Notes: generated from the sequence alone by a model not told the origin. DNA of 64,000 nt from Donghicola mangrovi (GCF_013377535.1 NZ_JABCJE010000002.1:124001-188000); one strand, 5' to 3'. Positions 27,737 to 37,999 are shown, counted from the first letter of the stretch. Numbers and translations: made by a program.

Positions 27737-27844
27737 TGGTGCAGTCTCCTTCGGCGGGAATTCGCCTAGACCCCATGTAAGGGCGTTGATATCTTCGATC
27801 AACAGCTGGGTGGAGGCTGCGGCAATTAAGGAAGAACAAGAATA

Positions 27845-29128
27845 ATGGCCAAGTCGCGCAATATTCTGATGGGTGCAGGGGCAGGGATCGTCTTTGCAAC
27901 AGTCGTCGCCATGTTTTTGTCCGGTCGGACCGATTTGCCCGAGGGGATGACCGCGGGTCAGACCGACTCTGCCACCCCTGCGAACACCGACGCTGCGCCT
28001 GCCGTTCCCGCCGAAGCGCCCGCTCAGGCCGCCGCAACAGACACCCAAAGTAACACCCAAGCCGCAGCGCCCGCGCCCCAGCCCGAAGCCGAGGTTACAA
28101 GCGCCGAAACCGCCACCCCCGAGGCTGCCGAACCCGAAGCTGCCGAGCCCGAGGTTGCCGCCGCAGACACGACCCCCGCCGATGGCACCGATGCCACGAT
28201 CCTGTTCGATCTGGTGCGGGTCGAACCCAACGGCGCGACGCTGGTTGCGGGCTCTGCGCCCGCTGGCGCCGGTCTGGCTATTCTGGTGGACGGTGTGCGC
28301 GTGGCCACGGCTGACGCAGGCACCGATGGCAAATTCGCCAGCTTCCTTGATCTGCCGCCCGCGCCCCGTGCGCGCGTTCTGACCTTGGCCAAGCTGGACG
28401 GTCAGCAGATGGGCGCCCAAGGCAACCAGCGCGTGATCCTTGCCCCCGTGATCGTGGAGCCCGAGGTCGCCGAAACTGCGCCCGAGGCCACCACCGACGC
28501 GCCCGACCAACCGGTTGCCACCGAAACCGCCACCACCGCGCCCGAGGCACCCGCCGACTCTGCGCCTTTGCCGATTGCGTCCGACGCCCCCGGTGCGCCG
28601 ACCGTTTTGCTGGCCGACGACAAGGGGATGCGCGTCCTGCAACCCGGCGGCTCGGCCCCCGAGGTGATGGAGCAGGTGGCGCTGGACGTCATCAGCTATG
28701 ACGCCGAGGGCGAGGTTAATCTGGCTGGCCGCGGCACCGGCGAAGGCCACGTGCGCGTCTATGTGGACAACGAGCCCGTCATCACCACCGCCATCGACCA
28801 GAACGGCGGCTGGCAGGTGCAACTGCCCCAAATCAACAGCGGTGACTACACCCTGCGCGTCGACGAAATCGCCGTGGATGGCTCGGTTGCCTCGCGTCTG
28901 GAAACCCCGTTCCGCCGCGAAAGCGCCGAGGTTCTGGCAGATGCGCCCCGCGATGCCTCTGGCGCGGTGACCGCCACTGTGACCCCCGGTTCGACCCTCT
29001 GGGCGATTGCCGAGGGGAAATATGGCGACGGTCTGCTCTATGTGCGCGTGTTTGAGGCAAACCGCGACAAAATCCGCAATCCGGACCTGATTTACCCCGG
29101 CCAGATCTTTGATCTGCCGAACGAATAA
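27845..29128 (+). CDS. LysM-domain envelope protein
   Basis: 427-residue protein with one N-terminal membrane anchor (about 7-26), a long low-complexity linker of Ala, Pro, Glu and Thr (about 35-112), a beta-rich domain (about 117-195), a second acidic linker, another beta-rich region (about 285-365) and a C-terminal LysM domain (about 375-425; TPGSTLWAIAEGKYGDG and LIYPGQIFDLP). It probably spans the periplasm and binds peptidoglycan. No enzymatic domain is seen. It is followed 66 bases later by the ABC exporter. Confidence 0.85.
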   Translation: MAKSRNILMGAGAGIVFATVVAMFLSGRTDLPEGMTAGQTDSATPANTDAAPAVPAEAPAQAAATDTQSNTQAAAPAPQPEAEVTSAETATPEAAEPEAAEPEVAAADTTPADGTDATILFDLVRVEPNGATLVAGSAPAGAGLAILVDGVRVATADAGTDGKFASFLDLPPAPRARVLTLAKLDGQQMGAQGNQRVILAPVIVEPEVAETAPEATTDAPDQPVATETATTAPEAPADSAPLPIASDAPGAPTVLLADDKGMRVLQPGGSAPEVMEQVALDVISYDAEGEVNLAGRGTGEGHVRVYVDNEPVITTAIDQNGGWQVQLPQINSGDYTLRVDEIAVDGSVASRLETPFRRESAEVLADAPRDASGAVTATVTPGSTLWAIAEGKYGDGLLYVRVFEANRDKIRNPDLIYPGQIFDLPNE

Positions 29129-29194
29129 CGGCGCTGCACTGGTCAAGGGCAGGGTGCTGCCCTAATGTCTGCCCGTAACCAGACAGAGGCCTGA

Positions 29195-31021
29195 ATGCCC
29201 CCCGAGACCCCCACCGATCCGTCATCCGCCGAGGCACGCCAGAGCGGGTGGCACGTCCTGCGCCGCGTCACTCCCTATCTGTGGCCCAAGGAACCCAAGT
29301 GGATTCGCGTCCGCGTGGTGCTGGCGCTGGTGTCGCTCTTGGTGGCCAAGCTGGTCGCTACGGCCTCGCCTTACCTTTATAAACTGGCGGTCGATACCCT
29401 GTCGCCGGACGGCAAGATTCCCGATGTGGCGGGCCTTGCCATGGGGGCGGTGGCGCTGACGGTGATCTATGCGGTGGCGCGGTTCCTGACCGTGTCCTTG
29501 CAGCAGTTGCGGGACGTGTTCTTTGCCCCCGTGGGGCAGCGGGCGGTGCGCAAGCTGGCCTTTGAAACTTTTCGCCACATCCACAACCTGTCCTTGCGCT
29601 ATCATCTGACGCGCAAAACCGGCGGCCTGTCGCGGATCATCGAACGCGGGATCAAGGGCGTCGAGTTCCTGCTGCGCTTTACCCTGCTGTCCATCGGGCC
29701 GCTGACCATCGAGCTTCTGCTCATCTCGATCTGGCTGATGGTTCTGTTCGACGTGTGGTACCTGCTGATCGTTCTGGGGACGGTGATCGCCTATACCGCG
29801 TTTACCTTTATCGTCACCGAATGGCGAGTGAAGCTGCGCCGCGAGATGAACAAGCAGGACACCACCGCCAACCAGAAGGCCATCGACAGCCTGCTGAACT
29901 TCGAAACCGTCAAATATTTCAACGCCGAAGAGCGCGAAGCCAAACGCTATGACGAGAGCATGGCGGGCTATCAGCAGATGGCGCTGAAAACCAGCTATTC
30001 GCTGGCCTTTCTGAACTCTGGCCAGTCGTTCTTTATCTCGATCGGTCTGGCGGGGGTGATGATTTTGGCGGCCTTGGGCGTGCAGCGGGGCGACATGACC
30101 GTGGGCGATTTCGTCATGGTGAACGCCTATATGGTGCAGATCACCAGCCCGCTCGGGTTCCTTGGGACCGTTTACCGCGAAATCCGCCAGAGCATGGTCG
30201 ATATGGCCGAAATGTTCCACCTGCTGGACCAACCCGCCGAGGTTCTGGACAAACCGGACGCCCGCCCGCTGACCGTCCAGCGCGGCGAGATCACTTTGGA
30301 CAACGTGCGGTTCTCCTATGACCCCGAACGCGAGGTTCTGAAGGGCGTGTCTCTGACCATCGAGGCGGGGAAAACCGTGGCCATCGTTGGTCCGTCCGGT
30401 TCGGGCAAGTCCACCATCAGCCGCCTGTTGTTCCGCTTCTATGATGTGACCCGTGGCGCGATCCGCATCGACGGGCAGGACCTGCGCGACGTGACCCAAA
30501 CCAGCCTGCACGCGGCCATTGGCGTGGTCCCGCAGGACACGGTGCTGTTCAACGATACCATCCGCTACAACATCGCCTATGGCCGCGATGGCGCCTCAGA
30601 GGCGGATGTGATCGAGGCCGCCAAGGCCGCCCAAATCCACGACTTCATCAGCCGCTTGCCCGATGGCTACGATACCCAGGTGGGCGAACGGGGCCTGAAA
30701 CTATCGGGCGGAGAAAAGCAGCGCGTGGGCATCGCGCGCACCTTGCTCAAGAACCCGCCGATTCTGATGCTGGACGAAGCGACCAGTGCGCTGGATACCG
30801 AGACAGAAAAGGGCATTCAGGAGGCACTTGTGCACGCGGCCCAAGGACGCACGGTGCTAACCATTGCACACCGCTTGTCCACGATTGCCGATGCGGACAT
30901 GATAGTGGTCCTTGAAGATGGCGAGATTGTTGAGCACGGCACCCATATTGAGCTTTTGGCAAAAAATGGAAGATACGCTAGCCTCTGGCGGAGACAGGCT
31001 GCGGAACAAGACGCGGCGTAA
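29195..31021 (+). CDS. Atm1-type ABC exporter, fused permease and ATPase
   Basis: 608-residue half-transporter with six predicted helices (about 40-310) and a nucleotide-binding domain (about 350-600). Walker A GPSGSGKST, signature LSGGEKQRVGIARTLL, Walker B ILMLDEATSALD and the switch histidine in TIAHRLST are all intact. The membrane domain segments NFETVKYFNAEEREAKRYDESM and GQSFFISIGLAGVMI are typical of the Atm1/HMT group, which exports glutathione-linked sulfur or metal compounds and supports iron-sulfur or heavy-metal homeostasis. Substrate is inferred from the family only. Confidence 0.92.
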   Translation: MPPETPTDPSSAEARQSGWHVLRRVTPYLWPKEPKWIRVRVVLALVSLLVAKLVATASPYLYKLAVDTLSPDGKIPDVAGLAMGAVALTVIYAVARFLTVSLQQLRDVFFAPVGQRAVRKLAFETFRHIHNLSLRYHLTRKTGGLSRIIERGIKGVEFLLRFTLLSIGPLTIELLLISIWLMVLFDVWYLLIVLGTVIAYTAFTFIVTEWRVKLRREMNKQDTTANQKAIDSLLNFETVKYFNAEEREAKRYDESMAGYQQMALKTSYSLAFLNSGQSFFISIGLAGVMILAALGVQRGDMTVGDFVMVNAYMVQITSPLGFLGTVYREIRQSMVDMAEMFHLLDQPAEVLDKPDARPLTVQRGEITLDNVRFSYDPEREVLKGVSLTIEAGKTVAIVGPSGSGKSTISRLLFRFYDVTRGAIRIDGQDLRDVTQTSLHAAIGVVPQDTVLFNDTIRYNIAYGRDGASEADVIEAAKAAQIHDFISRLPDGYDTQVGERGLKLSGGEKQRVGIARTLLKNPPILMLDEATSALDTETEKGIQEALVHAAQGRTVLTIAHRLSTIADADMIVVLEDGEIVEHGTHIELLAKNGRYASLWRRQAAEQDAA

Positions 31022-31054
31022 TATGTAATGAAAAGTATCGCCGTGACATTTGAT

Positions 31055-31080
31055 GGGGCTGGGATGCTCATTTCAGCCTC
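31055..31080 (+). terminator. weak hairpin after the ABC exporter
   Basis: GGGGCTG (31055-31061) can pair with CAGCCTC (31074-31080) with one G-U pair, followed by CATTTTGG. A weak terminator at the head of a 219-base AT-rich gap before the GMC gene. Confidence 0.35.
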
Positions 31081-31240
31081 CATTTTGGTGCTCTAGCACG
31101 TAGAATTTTCTTTAATCGAGGCTTCTCACGGAATACATCCTAGGGTAGATATTGATATATTTATGTTTACCCTTGGTTGATTTCCGGGCCGACATTTTTT
31201 AGGGCCCTTCGATCTTCCTCCAAGTTATTTGAGAGGCACG

Positions 31241-33010
31241 ATGACCACCGTGAAGCCCTTAGCTGAATTTGACGCTCAGCATGGACAGATTGATTATCTA
31301 ATTATTGGCGCTGGCCCCGCGGGTCTGACCGTAGCAGCAGAACTGGCCGATACTGGTGCCAACATCGTTCTGCTGGACAGCGCAGGGAAAACCGAAAGCG
31401 CCGAGACAGCCGCCCTTGACCGCACCCAGCACGAGGGCGATCTGAAAAGCGAGGCCGTGGTCGACATGCGCCGCAAGATGCACGGCGAGAATACCGAGCA
31501 TTGGCAGCACGAAGTACAGGAATTCGGCGTCCGCTGCCGGATGATCGGCGGCTCGACCGTGGCTTGGGCGGGCAAGTCCGCCACCTTTGACCCGATCGAC
31601 TTTGCCAAGCGTGACTGGGTTCCGCTGTCGGGTTGGCCGATCGACCGCGAAGGTCTGCACCCCTATTTCGAGCGCGCCGCCGAATGGCTGAACCTGGGCC
31701 CCAATGCCTATGACGACAGCTTCTGGGAGGTCGCGAAACGCAAGCCCGCAGAGCCCACCTTTAGCAACCTGCGCAGCTATTTCTGGCAGTTCGCGCGCTC
31801 GCGTGTGAACCCGATGGACGTGTTCCGCATGGGCGAAGAGTTCCTGCAGACCGACCGCCCCAACGTGACCATCGTCACCGATGCGACCGCGCTGAAAATT
31901 CTGTCGAATGACGCCGGCACCGAAGTCACCGGCGTTCTGGCGACCAGCCTCGATGGCACGCGCAAGGAACTTTATGCGGGGACCGTCGTTTTGGCGGCAA
32001 GCGCCGTGGAAAACGCCCGCCTGCTGCTCTTGTCTAAGGATGCGAAACCTGCGGGTCTTGGCAACGACCACGATCAGGTCGGCCGTTACCTGATGGACCA
32101 CCCCGGTGCCACTCTGGGCCGCTTCCCCCTCGAGGATTTGGGCCCGATCAAGAAGCGCTTTGGCTTCTACGGTCTGACCCACGAAGGCCGCACCCTGATG
32201 TATATGCCCGGTCTGTCCCCGACCGATGCTTATCAGGCCGAACACAAGACCCTAAACTGCGTCTGCTGCTTCATGATGGAACGCGCCGAGGATAACCCCA
32301 TCGACGCCATCAAACGCATTCTGAAAAACGAGAGCACCAACAAGCTGGCGGATGTCAAATCCATCTTCCTGAACTTCGGGATCGTGGGCGCTGCCGTTGG
32401 CCAGAAGGTTCTGCAAAGCAAGCTGGTCCCGCACAAGGTCAAGAGCATGATCACCAGCGCGGCGATCCTGATCAGCCCGAACTTTGTGGTCGAAGAGTTC
32501 GAAACCCGCGGTGTGCCCCACAAGATCACCGGCATCCACATCAAGGCCCTGACCGAGCAAGAGCCTGATCCCGAAAACCGCATCGTCTTGTCCGAGGACG
32601 TGGACCGCTTTGGTCAGCCGTTGCCCAAAGTGATCTGGACCATCGGCGAGGCGCCGCGCAAATCGCTGGCCGATCTGGCGAACGAGCTGTCGGATCAGTT
32701 GGCTGCTACCGGCCTGCCGCGACCGGTTCTGGCCGACTGGATCACCGAAAAGCGCTACGACGAAGCCGTGATTATCGATATGGCCCACACCGTAGGCACT
32801 ACCCGCATGGCCGAAGACCCGACCTTGGGCGTGGTCGATGCGGACTGCAAGGTGCACGGCGTGAATGGCCTCTATGTGGCGGGGGCTTCGGTCTTCCCGA
32901 CCAGTGGCCACGCCAACCCCACACTGATGATCGCTTCGTTCTGTATGCGTCTGGCGGATCACCTCAAGGAACAGCGCGCCGCAGAACGTAACCTGATCGC
33001 CGCGCAGTAA
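31241..33010 (+). CDS. GMC-family FAD oxidoreductase
   Basis: 589-residue flavoenzyme. FAD-binding GAGPAG lies at 23-28 (DYLIIGAGPAGL), and the typical C-terminal GMC segment has HTVGTTRMA, VDADCKVHGVNGLYVAG and SGHANPTLM with the catalytic-site His. GAGAGG precedes ATG 31241. The family oxidises alcohols, sugars or polyols; no neighbouring gene indicates the substrate. The gene stands alone with a long AT-rich leader containing AGGGTA (31142-31147) and TACCCT (31168-31173) as an inverted pair, and ends in a strong shared terminator. Confidence 0.88.
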   Translation: MTTVKPLAEFDAQHGQIDYLIIGAGPAGLTVAAELADTGANIVLLDSAGKTESAETAALDRTQHEGDLKSEAVVDMRRKMHGENTEHWQHEVQEFGVRCRMIGGSTVAWAGKSATFDPIDFAKRDWVPLSGWPIDREGLHPYFERAAEWLNLGPNAYDDSFWEVAKRKPAEPTFSNLRSYFWQFARSRVNPMDVFRMGEEFLQTDRPNVTIVTDATALKILSNDAGTEVTGVLATSLDGTRKELYAGTVVLAASAVENARLLLLSKDAKPAGLGNDHDQVGRYLMDHPGATLGRFPLEDLGPIKKRFGFYGLTHEGRTLMYMPGLSPTDAYQAEHKTLNCVCCFMMERAEDNPIDAIKRILKNESTNKLADVKSIFLNFGIVGAAVGQKVLQSKLVPHKVKSMITSAAILISPNFVVEEFETRGVPHKITGIHIKALTEQEPDPENRIVLSEDVDRFGQPLPKVIWTIGEAPRKSLADLANELSDQLAATGLPRPVLADWITEKRYDEAVIIDMAHTVGTTRMAEDPTLGVVDADCKVHGVNGLYVAGASVFPTSGHANPTLMIASFCMRLADHLKEQRAAERNLIAAQ

Positions 33011-33023
33011 CGTCCCGAAAATG

Positions 33024-33060
33024 AAACCGCCGGCTCCTGATGGGAGCCGGCGGTTTTCTT
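33024..33060. terminator. bidirectional terminator between the GMC gene and the RND operon
   Basis: A perfect 14-base stem, AAACCGCCGGCTCC (33024-33037) with GGAGCCGGCGGTTT (33043-33056), has a T-rich tail on the plus strand and a T-containing tail (TTTCATTTTCG) on the minus strand. It separates two convergent units. Confidence 0.88.
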
Positions 33061-33074
33061 TTGTCCGTCTTGGT

Positions 33075-36000
33075 TTATTCCGCAGCGCGCATGGTGGGGG
33101 CGGCGGGGACGGGGGCCGAGATATCCTCGACCTCCCAGATGATTTCGGGGTGTCTGACCCGCTTGGCCGCACGGGCCAAGGCCAGATCGCGGGCCGCGCG
33201 GCTGCCTTTGCCCAAGGACATCTTGGCCAGCAGGTTCGCGATCCAGTGCAGGTAGGTCCCAGCCCAAATCCGCAACGCCAAGAGCGACGGGGTGAAGACC
33301 AGCGTCAGCACCGTTGCGATGCCCAGACCGAACACCACCGCGGTCGCCAGCTGCTTCCACCACAGGGCGGTCGGGCTGTCGATCGAATAGCCGCCGTTGA
33401 TGAAATCAAGGCTGAGGCCAAACATCATCGGCGCCAGACCGGCCATCGTGGTGATGGTGGTCAGCAGAACAGGGCGGATGCGGGCCTCGGCGGTGCGGGT
33501 GATCGCGTCGATGCGGGGCATATACCGCGAGAATTCCTGATAGGTGTCGATCAGAACGATGTTGTTGTTCACCACGATCCCCGCCAGCGCCACGATCCCC
33601 GTCCCGGTCATGATGATCGAGAACGCCTGATCCATCACAAGCATCCCGATCAGTACGCCCGCCGTGGACAGGACCACCGCCAGCAACACCAGAACCGAGT
33701 TATAGAAGCTGTTGAACTGCGCCAGCAGGATCACGAACATCAGCCCCATCGCGCCCGCAAAAGCGTTCATGAGGAAGGCACCGGATTCCGCTTGGTCCTC
33801 TTGGTCGCCGGTCCATTCGTGATCGATGGTTTCGGGCAGGGCGCCCGAGTCCAGCCACTGGTTCAGCTGCTCGATCCGCTCGTTTCCGTTCACTGGCGCC
33901 AGCGGCGTGCCATCGTTCACCGCATCGCGTACGGCCTCCGCATCGGCGCCGTCTGCCAGCCAGAACAACCCGTAAGCCACGTCTGCACGGTTCGCAAAGG
34001 CCTGACCGCGCTCGCCCACTGGCAGCACCGACAGGTCCTGTACCATGGCAGTGATTTCGCCATCCTGAACCAGTTTGAACAAACCCGGAGCCACGTCTGC
34101 CTTGACGTCGAAGTGACGCTTCTGGTCGACGCGGTTGATCTCGGCCAGCTGCGCGACGGGCTTGCGGGTGATGAAGTTCGCCAGAGGCACAAGGCCCTCG
34201 GCGGTGCGGACCTTCAGCGTATCAAGGGTGGACAGTACGCGATCCTGCTCGGGCAGGCGGACGCGAATGTCGATCTCTTCGTCGCTGCTGTCCACGCGCA
34301 TGGTGTCGAGCAGCAGCCCGTTCGTCACCAGCTGCACCATCGCGCCCACAGCCGCCACGTTCGCGCCGTAGCGCCCCGCCTTGGCCACGTCCACGTCGAT
34401 CTGCCAGTCGATGCCGGGCAGGGGCAGGGTGTCCTCGATCAGGATCAGGCCGGGGGTTTGGGCGAATTGCGCGGCGGCAGCGTTGGTCGCACTGGTCAGG
34501 TCGGTCCAGTCATCCCCGCTCAGGCGCAGGTGGACCGGTTTGCCCGAGGCGGGGCCCATGGCCAGTTCCTGAACCTCGGCCACGATGCCGGGGATCTGGT
34601 TCAGTTGGGCGGTTAATTCCTCGAGCACGACGTTGCCGTCCAGATCGGCGCGGCCCTGACGTTCTTCCCACGGGATGGTTTCGAACTGCACCTGACCAAT
34701 GGTGTCCGCAGGGGCCTGCGCGCCGCCATTGTTGGTGTTCAGACCTCCGCTACCGGCGAACGAAAACACCGACCGCACACCGGGATGGGCGATAACCACA
34801 TCCTCGACCTGACGGACCAGATCGTCCTTTTCGGTCAGGCTGAGGTTGCCGCGGGCGCGGACATAGACCTGCGCCTGCTCGGGCTCGGAGGCCACAAAGA
34901 ACTCGACCCCTTTGTTGTTCGCACCGTAGTAGGTGAAGGTGGACATCACAAAGATGATGACGCCACCGATCACCGCCAGCGGCATGATCGGGTTGCCGAC
35001 AATCCCGTGGATCACCCAGCCAAAGGCGGTGCGGTGATAGCCAGCGTCGATGCGGGTTTTCTTGCGCCATTCGATGCGGGCGGCGTCCAGTGTGATGGTC
35101 GACAGGGACGCACCGATCAGGAACAGGATGATGCCGGGCAGATACGCGCCAAAGCCGCTGCCCGCTTGGCCGCCGGTCAGATAACCGGGGTTCAGGGTCT
35201 GCATCGCGCCAATGAAGATCAGGTACAGGCTGGGGGGCACCAGCAGTGCACGCACCCACCAAGGGGCGATCTTGCGCAGGCCATCGCCCGAGCGGTGGAA
35301 CATCCGGCTGAGGCGGCCAGAGACGCCCCCCAAAACCGGCAGATAGACCAGAGCCACCACGAGGGACGCCGACAGAACGTAGATCAGCGTGACAGGCAGC
35401 ATCCCCATGAATTCGCCGGGGACGCCGGGCCAGAACAGCATGGGCAGGAACGCACAAAGGGTCGTCGCGGTCGAGCTGACGATGGGCCAGAACATGCGCT
35501 TTGCAGCCTCGACATAGGCGTGCATGGGGCCCGCGCCCTCGGAGATGCGTTTGTCGGCGTATTCCACGACCACGATCGCGCCGTCCACCAGCATACCCAC
35601 GGCCAAAATCAGGCCGAACATCACGATGTTGGAAATCGCGATGCCAGAGGCCCCCAGAATGGCGAAACACAGCAGGAACGACGTCGGGATCGAGAAGCCC
35701 ACCAGCAGAGCCGGACGGATGCCGAGCGAAGCCAGAACCACGATCATCACCAGCGCGATGGCGGTCAGAACCGAGCCTTCGAGCTGTTTGACCATGCTGT
35801 CCACGGTGCGCGACTGGTCGTTCGAGCTGCCCACCTGCACGGCGGCCTTCATATCGGCGGGCCAAGCGGCGCGAGAGGCCTCGATCACGGCCTTCACTTC
35901 GTTGGCGGTGTCGATCAGGTTGTAGCCTTTGCGCTTAACCACCTGAAGGGCAACGGTTTTCTCGCCGTTGTAGCGCGCGGTGCCTTGGCGGTCTTCGAAG

Positions 36001-36788
36001 GTCAGGCGGATGTCGGCGATGTCGCCCAAGGTGACCACGCGGTCGCCGTTGGTTTTCACGGGCAGGTCGTAGACATCGCGGGGTTCGTCAAACGACGACG
36101 GGATCTTGACCGAGAAAGAGCCCTGTTCCGATTTCACTTCGCCCGCTGCGATCAGCTGGTTGTTGTTGCGCACAACACTGATCAGCTCGTCTGCGGTGAC
36201 GTTGTAGCTTTCCAGTTTCAGGGGGTCGATCACGACCTCCAGCATCTCGTCGCGGTTGCCAGCGATACCGGCCTCAAGCACCGCATCAAGGTTCTCGATA
36301 TCTTCTTGCAGGTCCTTGGCGATGCGGTTCATCGTGCGTTCCGGCACGGCGCCGGTCAGGTTCACGATGATGATCGGGAATTCACTAAAGTTGATCTCTG
36401 TGATCGAGTATTTCTCGGCCCCCTCGGGGAAGTTCGCCTCGGCGGTGTTCATGGCGTCGCGCACATCGGCGAGGGTCTTGGTCTTGTCCCAACCGAACTC
36501 GAATTCCAGCGCCACACCCGCGTACCCCTCGGCCGCGGTCGAGGACATCTTCTTCAGGCCGTCCAGATCGGACAGCTCTGTCTCCATGGGTTTGACCAGC
36601 AGGGTCTCGCTGTCTTCGGCGCTGATCCCTTGGAAGGGGACGGACACGAACAGCGCGGGGATTTCGATGTCGGGCTCGCCCTCCTTGGGCAGGCCCACAT
36701 AGGCAAAGGCCCCCACCGCGATCGAGATCGCGACAAAGAACAGGACCATCCGCGCGCGGGCGGCGGCCCAATCGACGATACCGATCAT
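33075..36788 (-). CDS. RND efflux pump inner-membrane subunit with extra helices
   Basis: 1237-residue permease of the resistance-nodulation-division family, the proton-driven part of a tripartite exporter. The first helix is at about 13-31 and porter domains follow. The central block around VDGAIVVVEY (401-410) carries the proton-relay aspartate Asp402, and C-terminal helices near 990-1190 include VNNNIVLIDTYQEF. It is roughly 190 residues longer than common homologues. About 85 of these, residues 500-585, form an insert between the two halves with two additional hydrophobic stretches. It overlaps the adaptor gene by 4 bases. The substrate is unknown. Confidence 0.92.
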   Translation of the reverse strand: MIGIVDWAAARARMVLFFVAISIAVGAFAYVGLPKEGEPDIEIPALFVSVPFQGISAEDSETLLVKPMETELSDLDGLKKMSSTAAEGYAGVALEFEFGWDKTKTLADVRDAMNTAEANFPEGAEKYSITEINFSEFPIIIVNLTGAVPERTMNRIAKDLQEDIENLDAVLEAGIAGNRDEMLEVVIDPLKLESYNVTADELISVVRNNNQLIAAGEVKSEQGSFSVKIPSSFDEPRDVYDLPVKTNGDRVVTLGDIADIRLTFEDRQGTARYNGEKTVALQVVKRKGYNLIDTANEVKAVIEASRAAWPADMKAAVQVGSSNDQSRTVDSMVKQLEGSVLTAIALVMIVVLASLGIRPALLVGFSIPTSFLLCFAILGASGIAISNIVMFGLILAVGMLVDGAIVVVEYADKRISEGAGPMHAYVEAAKRMFWPIVSSTATTLCAFLPMLFWPGVPGEFMGMLPVTLIYVLSASLVVALVYLPVLGGVSGRLSRMFHRSGDGLRKIAPWWVRALLVPPSLYLIFIGAMQTLNPGYLTGGQAGSGFGAYLPGIILFLIGASLSTITLDAARIEWRKKTRIDAGYHRTAFGWVIHGIVGNPIMPLAVIGGVIIFVMSTFTYYGANNKGVEFFVASEPEQAQVYVRARGNLSLTEKDDLVRQVEDVVIAHPGVRSVFSFAGSGGLNTNNGGAQAPADTIGQVQFETIPWEERQGRADLDGNVVLEELTAQLNQIPGIVAEVQELAMGPASGKPVHLRLSGDDWTDLTSATNAAAAQFAQTPGLILIEDTLPLPGIDWQIDVDVAKAGRYGANVAAVGAMVQLVTNGLLLDTMRVDSSDEEIDIRVRLPEQDRVLSTLDTLKVRTAEGLVPLANFITRKPVAQLAEINRVDQKRHFDVKADVAPGLFKLVQDGEITAMVQDLSVLPVGERGQAFANRADVAYGLFWLADGADAEAVRDAVNDGTPLAPVNGNERIEQLNQWLDSGALPETIDHEWTGDQEDQAESGAFLMNAFAGAMGLMFVILLAQFNSFYNSVLVLLAVVLSTAGVLIGMLVMDQAFSIIMTGTGIVALAGIVVNNNIVLIDTYQEFSRYMPRIDAITRTAEARIRPVLLTTITTMAGLAPMMFGLSLDFINGGYSIDSPTALWWKQLATAVVFGLGIATVLTLVFTPSLLALRIWAGTYLHWIANLLAKMSLGKGSRAARDLALARAAKRVRHPEIIWEVEDISAPVPAAPTMRAAE

Positions 36789-37999
36789 CGCTGCGCCTCG
36801 CGGTAGGTCGGTTTCACGGTCACGCCATCAACCACGTATTCCTGACCGACGACGATGACGGACACGGTTTCGGGCAGGCCGCTGACCCAAATGCCATCCA
36901 CGGTGTCGCGCAAAACCTTCACAGGGATAAAGCGGACGATGTCGCCGGTATCCACCACACGCACGCCCAAGGCGCCGTCATCATTCAGGGTCAGGCTGGA
37001 TTGGGGCAGCAGGTGCGCCTTGGCACCGGGGGCGCTGATGGCCACCTCAGCGGTCTGGCCTTCGCGGATGTCCAGATCGGGGTTGGCCACGTCGATTTCC
37101 ACGCGGAAGGTGCGGGTGACCTCATCGGCCGAGCGCGACAGGAAGGTCACGCGGCCCACGACCTGCTGACCGGTGGTCAGACGCGCGCCAGCCTTGGCAC
37201 CCATCTCGATGCGGTTCACTTCGGTTTCGGGGACAAAGCCCACGACCTTGATCGGGTCCAGCTGGATCACGGTGCCGCACAGGCTGCCGGGCTGCATCAG
37301 ACTGCCCAGTTCGGCGGTGTCATCCTCGATGATCCCGTCAAAGGGGGCCTCGATGGTCAGGCGGTCGATTTCCTTTTCCGCCGAGGCGACAGCGGCCTGA
37401 GCGGACAGAATGCGGGCCTCGGCGCTGGCCAGACCGCCGGTCGCAGCCTCGACCGCGGCGCGGGCGCTTTCGATGGCGGCTTCGGCGTTGGCCAGCTTGG
37501 TTTCCGAGGCGTAGCCGTTCTTGGACAGCTCGCGGGCGGCGCGGGCGTTGATCTCGGCCTCGCGCAGAACGGCTTGGGCTTCGATGACGCGGGCGCTGGC
37601 CTCGGGGCGGGCGGCTTCGGCTTCGGCGATTGCGGCGTTGGCCTCGGCCAGATTGGCCTGACGGGTGCCCGGATCAAGTTCGCACATGATCGTGTCCCGG
37701 GTCACATATTTCCCCTTGCGCAAGGGCGAAGAGATCACCTGACCTGTAATTTCCGAACGCAACTCGACCTTGCGGGCGGCCTCTGTTTGGCCGCGCAGAA
37801 TGACCGCGCTGTCGATTTCCTGCGCCTGCATCGCCTGAGCCACCACACTGACAACGTGGCCAGTGTCATCTGGCGCGTTGGCCTGCTGTTCGGTCTGTGG
37901 GGCCGCACCGGCAAAGGCCAGCAACTGTTCCCGTTCAAAAACAACAAGATACAACACCCCTGTAACAATCAGGGCAGTCAGGATTTGCACGATACGCAT
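36785..37999 (-). CDS. RND periplasmic adaptor (HlyD/membrane fusion family)
   Basis: 404-residue adaptor linking the RND pump to an outer-membrane channel. It has an N-terminal membrane segment (IVQILTALIVTGVLYLVVF), a split lipoyl domain, an Ala/Glu-rich coiled coil (about 105-205) and beta-barrel and membrane-proximal domains with TGQQVVGRVTFLS and VDGIWVSGLP. ATG 37999 is preferred to one at 38032 because CGAGGATAAC lies just upstream. It is the first gene of a two-gene operon; no TolC-like gene is in the window. Confidence 0.9.
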   Translation of the reverse strand: MRIVQILTALIVTGVLYLVVFEREQLLAFAGAAPQTEQQANAPDDTGHVVSVVAQAMQAQEIDSAVILRGQTEAARKVELRSEITGQVISSPLRKGKYVTRDTIMCELDPGTRQANLAEANAAIAEAEAARPEASARVIEAQAVLREAEINARAARELSKNGYASETKLANAEAAIESARAAVEAATGGLASAEARILSAQAAVASAEKEIDRLTIEAPFDGIIEDDTAELGSLMQPGSLCGTVIQLDPIKVVGFVPETEVNRIEMGAKAGARLTTGQQVVGRVTFLSRSADEVTRTFRVEIDVANPDLDIREGQTAEVAISAPGAKAHLLPQSSLTLNDDGALGVRVVDTGDIVRFIPVKVLRDTVDGIWVSGLPETVSVIVVGQEYVVDGVTVKPTYREAQR

